Shown here: positions 43,641-56,510 of the stretch, piece by piece
How the letters are laid out: each line of letters opens with the position of its first letter
How positions within the stretch are numbered: the first letter of the stretch is position 1
Source of the DNA: Cyclospora cayetanensis
Lineage: Eukaryota > Apicomplexa > Conoidasida > Eucoccidiorida > Eimeriidae
DNA: 64,000 nt
Direction of reading: 5' to 3'
Assembly: GCF_002999335.1 (NCBI RefSeq)
Contig: NW_020312469.1
Location: 1-64,000 of the forward strand
Notes under the pieces: generated by a model
What the model was told of the DNA's origin: nothing
The model's database searches: none
What the model saw: the letters and a program-made list of their open reading frames with translations, nothing else
Made by a program: the position numbers and the translations under genes

Positions 43641-45143
43641 TTACTCCCACTTGAGGCTGCAGAGACGCTGCCTGCCTGTCGGGCAGATTCTCTCGGAGAA
43701 CTTACGACTTGTAGCTTCCAGGACGGTTCGATCGTCTGCTTCGCCAAGCACGCGCTGCGCAACTGCGTTTTCCCCCAGCCTCACGGGAAGAGGCCTTGTC
43801 TGCAGGAGAGGCGCAGCTGCAGGCAGCCGAGAATCCGATAAAGTTGCTTCCGACTCCGTTGCAACGGCTGCCGAGGAGACAGCCTTGTTGGTTTGCATGC
43901 AGCCTTGGAGGGCGACAAAGGCCGTCAGCTGCTCGGCTTGCTGCAGCGCTTGAAGGCAGCGGAGCTGAATCGGATGCATGTGCTGCGGCAGAAAGGTCGC
44001 CACTTTAGCAACAAGACGCAACGCCGACTGCAGCTGCTGCTGCAGCAGCAGTGCGTCCTCAGCAGCAGCAGCAGCAGCAAGTGGCTGCTGAACTTGCGTT
44101 GCATGCACGCCAGACAAACCGCTGCATGGCTGTGCCCTCCAGGGTGCAGCCCCCTTAGCGCGAAGCGTCAACAAGCTCAGACTGAAAGGGAGAACTTGCA
44201 TGCGAAGCTGCCAAAAGTCCAGCCCATTGCCTGCATCCTCTGCTGCCGCGGCAAGTGCAGCCGCTTCCGCGCGTTCTCCTGCAAAGACTGCTGCGGATGC
44301 AGTGCAAGGTGCTGGCCGTCCTCCAGCGGCTGCTGAACAAGGAGCTCCTTCTGACGGAGCAGCATCCAGAGAGGACCCCAACGCCCTTCCAAGCGCATGC
44401 AGCAGCGCTGCTGCCTCGCCGAGAAGCGCAGCAGCATGCAGACGCAGCAAGGGACGCTGCTCCCCCGCTACTGCTGCCGCTGCCATGCATGCAGCAGCAA
44501 CGGCACCGTCCTCTGCCTCCTCGTTCTCCCCCTCCGATGCATCCGCAGTCCAGGCCACGTTTACACAGGGAACGCTTTCTGGGGAGCTGCTGTGTTGCGA
44601 GACATGTCGCGAGACACATCCAATGCCGAGCGCTGCCAGCCACAACGGATCCTGTAAGAGACGCAGGTCAGCCTTTCCTCCAGCGCACGCAGCTGCCACG
44701 GCAGCAAATGCAGCTGGATGCTGCCGCCGCAACTGCGAAATCGTCTGAGAAGCAGCAGCTGCTGCAGCAGGTACCTTGAACGCCGCTCGCTGTGCAGCGG
44801 CTGCAAGCGGAGTATGCTGCCCGCTGGAGATACACTGCGTCGCAGCGTCTGCAGCACCCTGAGGCGCACCAGTCGACCTCGACCTGCTTGCAGCCCCTTT
44901 CGCGTCTTCTGCTGGTCTGCATGCTACGGAGAATCCACGCAAAAGACGGCGCTCCCACGGCGATGCTCTCCGCCTGGAAGCGTCGCTCTCGCAACAGTCA
45001 CCTCCAAGGCAGCGCTGTTGCAGAGGCGTGTGAGCAGCCAAAGGCAGCAGCGTCCAACTAGGTAGGACAGCCGACGGCTCTGTTGCAGCACCAGGTCCTC
45101 TTCGGACGGCACTGCATTGTCGAAACACAGTGGCAAGCTGCAT
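43641..45143 (-). CDS. Unrecognised Ala-rich protein, possible mitochondrial presequence
   Basis: One open frame of 500 residues from an ATG at 45143. I do not recognise a domain. The first ~90 residues contain many Arg and few acidic residues (VFRQCSAVRR, RRRASPWERRLLRGFS), which suggests an import presequence for the mitochondrion. The body is Ala- and Leu-rich with helical character and includes DPLWLAALGIG, LDFWQLRMQVLPFSLSLL and HMHPIQLRCLQALQQAEQL. Ala runs come from GCA/GCT repeats and an interrupted Gln run. Codon use and GCT/GCA richness match the other repeat-rich genes here. The plus-strand ORFs opposite it are shadows. A further 3' exon at 43102-43530 is possible. The gene status is likely because of the long frame and non-repetitive stretches; the function is unknown. 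Confidence 0.55.
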   Translation of the reverse strand: MQLATVFRQCSAVRRGPGAATEPSAVLPSWTLLPLAAHTPLQQRCLGGDCCESDASRRRASPWERRLLRGFSVACRPAEDAKGAASRSRSTGAPQGAADAATQCISSGQHTPLAAAAQRAAFKVPAAAAAASQTISQLRRQHPAAFAAVAAACAGGKADLRLLQDPLWLAALGIGCVSRHVSQHSSSPESVPCVNVAWTADASEGENEEAEDGAVAAACMAAAAVAGEQRPLLRLHAAALLGEAAALLHALGRALGSSLDAAPSEGAPCSAAAGGRPAPCTASAAVFAGERAEAAALAAAAEDAGNGLDFWQLRMQVLPFSLSLLTLRAKGAAPWRAQPCSGLSGVHATQVQQPLAAAAAAEDALLLQQQLQSALRLVAKVATFLPQHMHPIQLRCLQALQQAEQLTAFVALQGCMQTNKAVSSAAVATESEATLSDSRLPAAAPLLQTRPLPVRLGENAVAQRVLGEADDRTVLEATSRKFSERICPTGRQRLCSLKWE

Positions 45144-48081
45144 GTGCGAGCGACCTACACGAAGAACCGCCCCTCCCGCTGTTGCATGCGTTGCTTCATA
45201 TTGTGTTTTCCGTGAAGTATTTTACAGAGAAATGCCACGGCAACAGCATTTCACGCAGAAGTTTCAAATACAGCGCACGCTTACGTGCACAGAGGATGGT
45301 CTGCGGTGACAGGCAGCCATGTGCCGCTGTGGCGTTTCGCTACAATCAAAGTGCGCCTCGTGCTTTTATAGTCGTTGAGACAACAAATAGATGCTGGAAT
45401 TTCAGGGCGGGTAGCCGGATCGCAGAAAATTGCAGGCCCTAGGGGCCAGTGCTGCATGCAGCCCATGGAGTAGAAACGCCGCCCTCTTTATTTGTTCGAC
45501 AAAATCCTTAAAAGGTGATGCTGTATCTAAAACGCTGCCAAGTACTGTGGACTGTGCTTATCAACGCCCAGTGGAGGCGCGGCTCCGGACAGTCACTTTG
45601 AAAGCTCGAAACCAGTTGAATGCTGCTTCGGGGGAGTGCTGCTGTCGGGCATTCAGAAAGCAAGGCACATAGGGACAAATATATGCGGCCCGTTCATTAG
45701 CTCAAAGGTATAATGGAGCGAACAGGCAGAAAAATACAAGGTTTCCAGTTGCTAGTGTATTCAGGCTTGCGGAAATCCCGAACACCAGTAGGGTTGCACT
45801 AAAAGGTTCGTTGCAACACTGGAATATGGAGCATGTAGAGTTTTCATCTTTCCCAGGCTTCAAGCATGGTCTTTGTAAATCGCTGCTCATCACATTTTTT
45901 CGCACACAGCAGCTGCTCGCCCCAGGCGCGAACTTGCGGGGGCAATCGAAATTGTACGTGGCACTGTAGCTTGCCTAGGGCAAATATAAGTAGGGGCCGT
46001 TGCGATCAGCTTCCAGCCATGCTTTTCATGCTCTGGCGTGCATTCCCCCAGGGATTGGGGCCGAAGAATCCTGCGATAGAGGCTGTACGGGGGACACTAC
46101 GCTAGCAAGGTCTGCAATAAGCGTTTGTTGCAAGCAAGCCTCCTTTGTTCCTAGCCCCTCTTCACCTATGCACGGTTTCAGAATGATAGAAGAGAAGCGC
46201 ACGGGAATAAGTTGCTGCATTCTTTGCTAACACGGAGAATTAGCACACAGCTGCAGATAGGAACTCAGCTCGCAACTACGCAGCATCAATACCTATAGTA
46301 TGGAGGTAACCCTCAACTGCAACAAACTGAAATGTGCTACAAGACTTGGCCAGTCAACGATGTTTTTCCTTGCTTTCGTAGTACAACCTAGGCTGCCAGA
46401 ATGCAGCTTGCCAGCACCATGTCCCCTCAAGGAAACACTCTTTCATCTGCACCGACATCCTTCACTTAAATTTTCTCTTCTTTGAAACTTAATCGCGCCA
46501 GGTACAAAAGCAGTAAGACGAGCAGCAAAAAGCAGGCATGCCCTTGCGCAAGCATTCCATGGCTGAGAAATACCTATGATTGTGTAGCACAGGAAAAAGG
46601 ATGAGCAGCGAGCAAGCCCTTGAATAGTAAAGATGTGGCTCTGAAGCGTGGCCCCAGGTTGAGTTTTAATATGGGTGGGCATATGCACAGCTGTCATTCA
46701 GCCTCCCTGATCAGAGGATCGAATCTATTTTTGAATTCATTGGCAAATCTCGTCCTGAGCATGTTATCAAGCCCTACAGCATGTGTATCCTTGCACTCCA
46801 TAAATTTAGTTTCTTTGTGTTGGATTGGAAGGTACTCTGAGTCCTTGTGCAACTCACACGAGCTATTAGAAGACATAGTGATATCTCCTGCAACGTCAGG
46901 AGCAAAGTCAAGCTAAGGGGAGAACCCTGTGCCGTATGCTTCGGGTAGAGTAGCATACGACGGGCTTGGGTACGGTCAGGGATGGTGGATTAGAAGTCTT
47001 AAGAGCATCAAAAATGTACACGCCCATCTCAAAAGCGCTTCCTAGCGGATTCAAAGAACAGGTCTGTAGACCACGATATAAAGAATTCGGCTAGGCGGGA
47101 GGGAGATGAATATCGAAGTAGATGGACTTTGCATAATTCCTTGTCAATGGTTTGTGATGTAAATCGTACATTTGGGGACGAAACGCACACTGGATCCTCA
47201 CAGTTTAATATGCTCTGTGGCGTAAGGGTATCTGCTGAGGTAGAAATCTTCCAGAGCGAAATCCATGAATATAGAGGTGCACTCATCACTCAGCTACATT
47301 TCTACCCAGCAGCGGACCGAATCATTCAAAGTATTTTCCTTGGCTTCAGGAACAACCGTTTCATCCCAAAACTGTTTTTGACGTCGCATTATTGAGGTGC
47401 CTGCCCTAACAATAGAGCGCGAATGATCCAATAGCGAGAGTACAAGCCCCTCAGCGTAGTGGTGCCGCATTTGATAGTACTGGGAATTCGATGTCGCACC
47501 TCTTTTTGGCCGAACTCGCAGGTTATTTCACGCAGAGCGGTAGAGCTCACCGCTCTATATAGCCTACTGCTTAAGTGCTTAGCTCTGCACTGAACACTAA
47601 ATCATTTTTGTTGCTCTATCAGCGAGCATGAATGTGTCTATACAGCGAACATGTAACCCGCAGGCATTTGCGCAGAGACACGAAAAGTGAGCTGAAAGAA
47701 ATGCGCATGTAATAATGGGGACAACGGAAGCAGCAGCTACTGCCGTTCTTTACAGTTGGGGGGAAGAACAGTGTTGGCTGCAGCAATTAGGGCATGCCTT
47801 CACTTCTTTGAACCAATTCGGCCTCGAACCTGGCAGCTACCAAGAATCACAACACGACAGTTTGTGCTGTTCCTCCTGATCCTGCTACTGCAGATGCCGG
47901 AAAAGGCATGCTACTCTCAGTGGCCGCAGCATAGGCGCGTGAGCAGTGGCAAAGTTGTGGGTGTGTCGGCATGGACTAAGGGAAGATAAAACAGCAGCTC
48001 TGTGAGTTGGCGTTTCAAATCCAGACGGGCGTCCGCAAATAGAACGAACTTCAGTTTAAGCCATGCGATTTAAGAAACGTT
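45144..48081. other. Intergenic, repeat-poor, no gene seen
   Basis: 2.9 kb without trinucleotide repeats and without an ORF above about 100 codons. I see no SAG, retroelement or RNA-gene motifs. Confidence 0.5.
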
Positions 48082-51000
48082 TCACAAGTCTTCACGGGCC
48101 TGTAACACTGTTTGAGAAACTACAAAATTTCTGAGGGCCTCAGCCGTGCGGGGGCCCGTGTACACAATGGGCACCTTAGCGTTCTGAATTGGATCTTTTT
48201 TTGCGAAAAAAAGAATCACGGGGTAACCGTGCACACTTACTGGAGTTGGATGCATGTACACTCCGTACTGTTCTTCGCCCTCTTTTTCTGGGGTCTGAGC
48301 GGCGACATTTAAGCCTGCAACTTCATTTTTTGTGCCGTCCATCCGCGCGAGCAGCAGCGACTCCTCGTGTGCTACTCGAATGGCTAGCTGCGTTAGAACA
48401 GGTAACACAGCAGATGCATACAGCACGCAGCTGTTAGCTAAACCGCTGGGGGAGCTTGAAAAGCTCATGTCTTGGACAAATACAGTCAACCACGAAGAGA
48501 TAGTCATGCGGATCAATACCTCCCCAACCAACTGCACCCAGACCTGAACATTGGCGTGCATGCTGTTGCGTGCGGCTACAGAAGCAACGCCTTTTCCCCC
48601 CAGTAGCAGCACGCAGCAGCAGAAATCGATAGATTTAGCCTTCTTGGTGCCGTTAGAAAAGCGCATACATCAAACGCACGCATTCAAAGAAAGGTCACCA
48701 AAGCATCTGGTAACAAACGCATGCTAGATATCACCCTACCTCCTCAAAGATGGGCATGAAGGTTGCGCTGTGAGGGCAGTTAGGAGAATAGAGGAGCAGC
48801 AAAACCTCCTGAGGGGAACTGGTTACTACTGCCTTGAACTGAGATGACACCAACTCCTGCGAAGCCCCACACGCACCTGATCCCTGAAATATAAGGAATC
48901 GAAAAAGTTCAATTAGGCAAAAGCGAAAGGCCACAAATGCCAATTGACCAAGCTAGACCTTTAATCATGAGCCTAAAGACATACGTATACGGGTCCTCTT
49001 TGGATCTTTGGTGGTTCCGCTGACTTATAGTAGGGTTGAAGCCTTCCTTCTTTGAATGCGTCTGAGGATACATGGGCAGCCATGCGCTCGAGGTAGTGCC
49101 TATCCACCTGACACGTCGCTCGGTTTCTTACAGTGTTAGACGCTCTCGAGCAGTAATAGAGCAGCGGCACTCGCCTTTGTGAAAATCAGGGAGATAAATC
49201 GTAGTAGCATAGAGCTTGCAGAAAGTTGAAGGGGAACAGCAGCCATACCCAACGAGAAGGCGACTGATACGCCGTCAAATGCAGCGGAACAAATCAGAAG
49301 AGGGAATCAACTACTTACTGAGGCATTCGGTGATCGCCTGCTTGGTAGAAATATTCGGGCAGATGTACTTCGTGGTCTTTTTAGGGTCGTCGATATCACT
49401 GACAATCAGAACCTAAGCAAAAAATGCAGCAAATTAGAGTCCCCTGCACTTCCGTGAACAGAGAGAAAAGAACAAGTACCAGAGGAACACTCAAACAGGA
49501 GATACGACGTCTTAAGAGGCGAGAAACACGCGTAAAAGAAAATGAGGCGTTCTCTGAACAAGCGTTCTAAAATGATGTATATATATGTATATGTATGTGC
49601 GCGCAACGTACACTTTCTATGAGCCCAGCACCGTAATTGCCGGGACCTCGCTATCGCCTGCGCTGTTGAAAAAATGAGTCGGTTAAAGGAGTATCACGAT
49701 TAATTCTATTATTGGATACGGCCTAGGGTTCACGATAAAAGAAGTAACCTGTGGAAGCCGTTTTTCTCGAATTCCAATGTAGTCAATGGCTCGGCTCTGC
49801 AGCGACGAGGGGCGCGGGGAGCTGCAAAATGTGACGGATCCCCCCCATGAGGCGGCTGCCTCTGCGAACTGCATGAACGAAAACCATCAGAAAGATACAA
49901 AAGGGGGTAGGATGGGTGTTTTTTTGCGGGAAAGGGACGTAAGGCGTCTAAACAATGAGCCCCACTCCATTGTCGCCATGGAAAGCTGTAGACGACAGAT
50001 TCGATGCACGCCATCACGAGAAGTGCACACGCCTACGAACCTTGCTATTTACGAGTGTGTGTGTATATATCGAAGAATAAATTCTGTGAGAATCTCGCCT
50101 TTTCTAAAGACTGCTACATAGGTTCCACTCCTACCCCTACTATGACTAGTCCTCGTCCTCCACTAAAAAACCTGCTGCAGGCTGCGGCTAAACAGGGAAG
50201 CTAAGGGGCGCCTGCGGTTGGTGGTGTATTCTGCATGAGGGATTTTTCGGAAACACTCCCGACCGACAAGTACCCACCGCGAAGTCCTCGACAATTGCAG
50301 GCTCCGATCCGCCAAAGAAAAATGCCACGGGGCGTGATTCAGTGAATATCTGCAGCCGCCACAAATCCGTAGTTCAAATGCCAGCTTTGTAGCAGGAGTC
50401 GTGTGAAGGCGGCTGCGCCTCTTTTACGCGGCAAAAACGCACTGCGTACACTCGAACGCCTTTGCGCGCCGTCATTCCATCGACTCGAGAATCTACGTTC
50501 CACACAGACACCCGGGAGACTTACTATGGGGGCAGTGTGGCTCGTCAGCGTGTGGACTGTGGCGGTTCCTTGTAAAGCGCGCATCAGCCGCAGCTGCATC
50601 GCCGCACACGCCACACAGAAAACACTTCACTCTGCGTGAGGCAGAAACAGGCAGGCCCCTCCACGCGGGAGATTCAACATGCGAAAGCGGTGCGCAAAAG
50701 CAACAAATGGCGAACGAACAGAACCGCCGAGGCCGTTAGCCCTTGTGAAAAACCTCTCAAGATAGCGAGAAAACGGATGAAGGCGCCAGCCACTAGGGCT
50801 TTCGCAAAGAGGCAGGGAGCGGCAGAGAATGAAGAAGAGTAAGAAAAATTGAGGGGCTTCTTCACAGAGGCAGAGAAGAGAAGCGTTTACCGTTTTAGGC
50901 ACGCGCGCAGTAGGGTAACTCCCAGCGGAAAAAATGTATGAGGAAGAGAAACATAGAAGAATACTTGCCTGCTCGTCTGTATTTTCGGCATCCACCAGCG

Positions 51001-53119
51001 AGAAGGAAGCATGTGAGCCTTTGGGTCCAATCAGCACTTGACAGGGAGCCTGTGCCTGTGCAGAAAGAAGATTTTTAAAGTGGCAGCAGCCTTCACCGGC
51101 TTGTGGTGACTTGATGAACGGTCTGCTCGAGTAAAAAAAATAGGGGTGGAAGAATTTTACTCGCGGATTGCTCTGGCTTGAAATCATAGAGTAGGACTTA
51201 CGTTGAGTAAGGAGGCCCATGAAGGATCTGCAATGTCAATAATAGGCAGTTGACTCGCCGCTTTCTGAATTGCAGGGGGAACGGGCTTCACATCGGTAGC
51301 TGCAGCAAAAGTCGAGACACATTCTACACAATATCTCATTCCTCAAACGGTCTACCCTTCCATGCAGTGTCAACAGCGCTTCCTCACGGTTGCGTCTGCC
51401 GTTGGCAGTCGCGACTTTGCGCTGCTGATTGCCTCCGTGGACTCAGCGCTGAACGCACCGTTTGCGAAGCAGCGCACGAGGAGCCGCGGAAATTCGAAAA
51501 GAATCTGCTTGAACAGCTGCTGCTGAGAAATCCGCAGGGAAGGAGGGAAGCCAAGTCTGCAGCAAGCGCAAGACACCACAAGCTCCCAAGCTGGCATCCT
51601 CTTAGTCGGCTATCCCCACACGCACAAGTGGAGAAAGCGAGGCCCCTCGGCTGCATCTGCATGCCCTTTTCTGAAACACCCCAAAAAGACACCTAACCAG
51701 ATGCATGCAGCAACGCCGGGGTATACCCCTGTAGGGGGGAGGAGCTTCGTGCTGACTTTAGGATTTGCAGCTTGACATCTTCTTCCGTTGCGTTTTCAGA
51801 AAAAAAGAACGCCTTGGTTTCCTCCCCCTCAACCCGTGATGCCTCTGCCTCTCCTGATGCTTCTGAAGTGTCTAACGGTGCCCCTTCCTGCCCAAGTTTC
51901 TGTACATCCCTTGGCTTTTGGGGCTTGAATAAAAGAAACAATGAGCAGCCACTCGCGTCTCGCACGCGCATGCGTGGCCGCCACACACCCCGCATGCCGA
52001 CGGAGGTCACCTGCACGCAGCAGCACTCGACTCCGTGCGCGCATGCGTGGAAATCTGGCTCCCAGAGCGTGAAATTCCACCAGGAGCAAAGCCCCAACAG
52101 CCTCGTGGCTACATTAGCGTCGCAGGCTGCATGCACCTCGCGCCTGGTTGGAGGGGCTGCATTCAAGACGGCCGACTCCCTTGAATAACATCCTCCGCAT
52201 GCGGATAGGGAGACACTTTTTCATGACACACACTCACACACCCCGCTTAGACAGTGTACATACAGCTAGTACCTTGGCAAATACAACTGCGGGATGCAAC
52301 AGAGAGAGCCGTTTAAAGGCCCGCGTGACTGCTGAAAATACAGCGGCACTACTTGAAGTATTCTGCTCGCACTCCTGGGGAGCGTAAAGCACCAAAGCTG
52401 AGCTGCACACACCAGGAGAGCACATGCAATTAAGAAAGGCGGGAGCACTTTTGTCAACGTCTGAATGCCCACAAGCGTAGGCGTCAATTTTCACCGAGGT
52501 GGGCTTTCTGGCTAACGTACGAGCGTTTGTCGAGGACTATCGCCAAGGCACCTTCTGTCAGCTCTGCAATGTGTCCAGGGGGAGCCGTAAGAGCAGCTTC
52601 TGCTGCAGCAGTCTCTTCCGAAGTTGCTGCTTCTAGTACTTCTGCTTCAGCTGCCGCCGCGTTTTCCGCAGCAGCAGCTAATGCTGCGGCTTGCTGCATA
52701 GCCCAAGAGATCGCTGGTGCTTGCGTGTTTTCAGCCATGCGGGCTGCTGCAGGATGTTCAGAAACAAGGGCTCCTGCAGTGTCAGTTTCGGCGCGAGCTG
52801 CTGTTGAAAGGCTACCTCTTTCATTTGCTTCATCGTCTAGTGGTGTGTCTGTGGCAGCTACAGGCCCGGCTGCTTCCGAGGCTGCTGCAGCACCCGTGAC
52901 TCGTGCCGCTGTCGTTTGCAGTCTTGGCGTCTTGGGGTTCAAAAGGCGCGAGAGTTCTTCCTCAAGTGAGCTGCTCACCGAGCATGCGTGCTCGTGGGCA
53001 GGTGTATGGACCGCTCCGGGTGCGGCTGCTGCTGCTGGTGTTGCTGCTGCTGTTGCTGCTCCTGCTCCTGCTGCGAGCAGCAACAGCAGGAGCAGCAAGG
53101 AATGCAGAGGGGATGGCAT
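48082..53119 (-). CDS. Protein disulfide isomerase-like ER protein with altered active sites
   Basis: Twelve minus-strand exons in phase: 53119..52521, 52402..52273, 52136..51727, 51556..51459, 51299..51202, 51055..50969, 50349..50278, 49868..49749, 49412..49319, about 49118..48985, 48883..48740, 48387..48082; about 763 residues. The start ATG gives a signal peptide ([20 protein letters not shown]). An Ala/Glu/Thr-rich linker of about 160 residues follows, then an a-type thioredoxin fold (ALVLYAPQECEQ), b and b' regions (VLIGPKGSHASF; RPVAFFFGG; FAEAAASWGGSVTF with IDYIGIREKRLPQ; DAFKEGRLQPYYKS) and an a' domain (VLLLLYSPNCPHSATFMPIFEE with the cis-Pro motif VHGYPVILFF). Canonical CGHC is replaced by ECEQ in a and CPHS in a'. 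The C-terminus AREDL resembles an ER-retrieval signal. This suggests a chaperone or redox-poor PDI relative in the ER. Acceptors at 52137 and 49119 are weak, and an intron inside exon 3 is possible. Confidence 0.8.
53025..53100. repeat. CTG/GCT cluster coding the PDI-like signal and Ala run
   Basis: GCTGCTGCTGTTGCTGCTCC-type repeat. On the minus strand it encodes the Leu core of the signal peptide and the following Ala/Thr run, so the signal peptide overlaps the repeat. Confidence 0.7.
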
Positions 53120-55074
53120 TCTGCAGGAGCAAACACTAGTAGGCCAGCATCCGCCAGAGGCACCTAAGGGTCGCCAGGAGGCTCTTGGTTGGCAAGCGTT
53201 CAAATGTCTGGGAGACACTTCATATGAGGGACAGTTCACAGGCATGCACACGCGCTACAGATTCCCCGAAACTGTGGAACCTACGGCTGGTGGACTGAAC
53301 AGGCACACCCTACGCCGCAGTTGCACGAATAGGATAGCCGATCTCCCAAATCGAGTGAAGAATTCCTGGAGAGAAAGTCACAGAAAAGGAAGACAATGCC
53401 CAAATATCGTGCGGTAGTTTCTTTAGGGCGGACAGACAGGAGGGGTCTGGGGGTCCAGGACAGGGGCCCCTCTCATGGGGGCCCCTCTCCCGATTGGCCT
53501 TATCATGGAAAAGGTATGGGAGCGTCAGTTTTTACGGCTCGTTTTCGTTTAAAGTCTTTCTGCAGAGACGCATGCGAGTGCACGATCGTGCTTTCCCGAG
53601 TTCCCGTGTCTGGTCACCCTCCCGATGCTCCAGGGGGTCATGCAGATGCCGAAAGGCAGTCGAAACCTACGAAGAAAGACGCCCAATAGCCCCATGACTT
53701 ATGAACAATCGAGCACAGGAGAGCTGGATGCGACGCATGACGGCTCAGAGGCATAGTAGCACTGTATTTGCGGTACATATGAATATGTGTACACACATTC
53801 ATATGTACCTGGCTCTGCTGCACTCGAGCGTGTACGACACCTCTAGTCATCCGTATCGAAGAAATAACAACGAGCCAGCTTAGTGGTGTATCTCTTGTAT
53901 TTTTTTTTTGAAGAAGAGCCGCGCTAGCTCAGTATCAGGCACGATGCAGTAAATGTTGCTTGCGTTTGCGCTAGATGGAACATGCAACCTGCTCCGAAAG
54001 GTCAAGGTGCTTAGAGGACTTTCGTACTCGCGTCCTAGCTGCCCTTCTCTCGTCAAGCAGCGAGCTCTGTGAGGCGCGGGGAAAAAGAGCAGGGGGAGAT
54101 ATCTTTGGAAAAGACACTCTGCAACTCTATATGGAGCTTGTATTCACTCTGGCGTCAAGCGTCTGTCTCGTACACAGCTTGAGCACTTGCTATTGGTAGC
54201 AAAAGTCCTAATTAAAAGGAAGGCCACACGCCTTCTCCCTGGTATATTCATTCGAGAGCCAATTGCTGCCAACTGGGCCGCTGCTGAGTGTACATCCCTC
54301 AGCCTCATACCCCTCCGCAAAACTGCTGCCTTGCCTCAAATGACTGGTGCACAGTTCCTATTTGTAGAAAGAGCAGCTCTCTCGGCCTTTGAGCTTCAAC
54401 TAGCAGTTTCATGCGTTCTGTGGAGGGGAGTTGACAAGGAAAGCGGGTGAAGGCAAGGGCAGCAACAAGGCAAATGAGAGGGGTGGCTTTTTTCAGCAGA
54501 AAAGCAGGAGAAAGACTGTGCCAGAGCGTAATGCACTAGGGATAACAGCATATGCATCCGTCTCCAGTGTAGCAGCCACAGCAACCGCAGCAGCATGAGT
54601 CATGACAAAGAACCTTTTTGGCTTAAAGAAACAAGCAGCAACGCATGAAGGCAGCTGAACGGTGAGAAGAAGGCCGGCGGGATAGAGCCAACAAACCGGC
54701 ATTCTATAGGGCCCTCCAGCCTTTAGAGGCTTCAGAAGGGGCATTTGCCACTGAAGAACCCCTTTGCTCGACCGTGCAACACCCAGAACAACCCTCAACC
54801 GTGCAGTTTTTAATCTTGCCCTTTTAGCCGTATTCGGAAGAAATGAGTGAGATCCTTGGGGAATTCCAGAATCCATCACTCGCGGCTCCGCAGAAGCTGA
54901 AGGGCCTGCGGAGCTTGTCCCTATGGAGGCATAGCTAGGCAGCCTGTTCCTCAGTTCTCGATTTCATTTTAAATGTAGTCTGGCACATATACATATACTT
55001 TTTAACGTAGGGGAGCAGGAGCAGTGCAGAAAGAGCAGTAGCGAGTAAAACGCGTGCTCGGCCTATGAGTGCTG
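53120..55074. other. Intergenic region between two minus-strand genes
   Basis: It contains the PDI-like promoter side. A minus-strand frame at 54493-54876 (ATG at 54876, 127 residues, no domain) is open but unsupported. A GGGGCCCC-rich palindrome lies at 53462-53488. Confidence 0.4.
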
Positions 55075-56477
55075 CTAAACCGCGACCTCCTTGATGTGAT
55101 ACGGCGTTTCAACGTTAAGAACTAGCCTATCCTGTTCAGTCTGCGCTTGGTGTTGAGAGTGCTGCTGGCTTTCATGCTGTTGCTCATGCTGCGTTTGTCG
55201 ACTCTGCTTCTGCTGCAGCAGGGCCTGGGCAACCAGCAACACCCAGGCCGTCTGTTGAGCGGAGGGGCGTCTAGTAGCAATAATCTGTCGGTGCGTATGC
55301 TTCTCCAAGAGCAGCACCAAAGGATAAGCACGTTTGTGAGCGGTTTTGCTTGCGTCGTAGCAGTTTTCGGGGCAGCAGCAGCAGCAGCAGGAACTCATCT
55401 CAGCAGCAGCAGCCTGTATGGCCTCAAGGTCTTCCCATGGGACGTACTTCTTCGGCGAGAAGAGAAGCAGCAGCAGCTTGTGCGCTTCTCCTGATGTTGT
55501 CTTTTCTGCCTGAGTTGCTGCTGACACAATTCCGTCCGCGGTCTGTCGGCTGCTCTCGAACTCATTTTCTGGAGTGGCTTGCCGCGCTGGTGGGCCTCCT
55601 GCTTCTGCTCGCGGTGTCGCTACTGCTGCTTCGCGGGAGAGCAGCAGTCCTTGCAGCTGGCGTTTTGAATTGCCTTCATTTTTAAATAGACTGCCACCTC
55701 CACTGGCGGAAGCCTCAGGACGGGGAGCTCCTTTTTTTCCGAAACTCCACAAGAGCTGCAAGAAGAGAAAGCCGTCGCTTACTGTCCGCTCCGTCAAAGC
55801 TATCTGTGCCCTCAGACTGGCTAGCCAGGCCGTGCCACATTCAGGCTGCACCTTCTTCGCGCACTGCTGCTCTTCCGACTCGTGGCGAAGGCGGTCTCTC
55901 TGGTCAGCGTCAACTTGATTTTGCATCAGTCCCACGCTTTTTCCTTCCTTGCAGTGCCAGAGGCCCCTATTCAGCAAACTCTGCTGCTCGATGCGAGCAG
56001 AATATACAGGGCATAGTCGCACAAGGCCCTCTAGAGGAAGTCTCTCAGCAGCGCGCGTAGAAGTCGCCTCTAGGGCGCTTTGAAAAATGTCGCCTGTGCA
56101 GGGGACCTCTCGAAGAGCTTTAGAAAGTTGCCATAGGAAAAACAGCTGTTTCCTGCACAGCACACCCAATCCTGAAGCTTTGAAACATCATAGCGCTAAG
56201 CTAATAACTTCTGAATGGTGGAGGGGAAAAGCCTAGACAGAGGGATGCAAGCGGCTCGCAGGGTTTGGCCTCTAAAGCGTTGCTGACGAGCTGCATTGCG
56301 GCGATGGAAGGGTCAGCCTCAGGAGACTCCCATGAGAGCGGAGTCGTGAGAACACAAAGCCGCAAACAGCAGCTAGATGCGACTGCCTGGGGCTTGATTC
56401 GCCCCTCGTGGATGCCTCATCGTCACTGCTGTTAGTATTGTTACTACGGATACTGCTGCTACTGCTGCTGCTGCTCG

Positions 56478-56510
<33 letters not shown>

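Noticed and set aside
44155..44779. Plus- and minus-strand Ala/Ser/Cys-rich ORFs opposite the 500-residue gene
   Set aside because: They are frame shadows of GCT/GCA-rich coding sequence.
54493..54876. 127-codon minus-strand ORF as a gene
   Set aside because: No domain, no splice partners and no repeat-independent coding signal that I can judge by eye.
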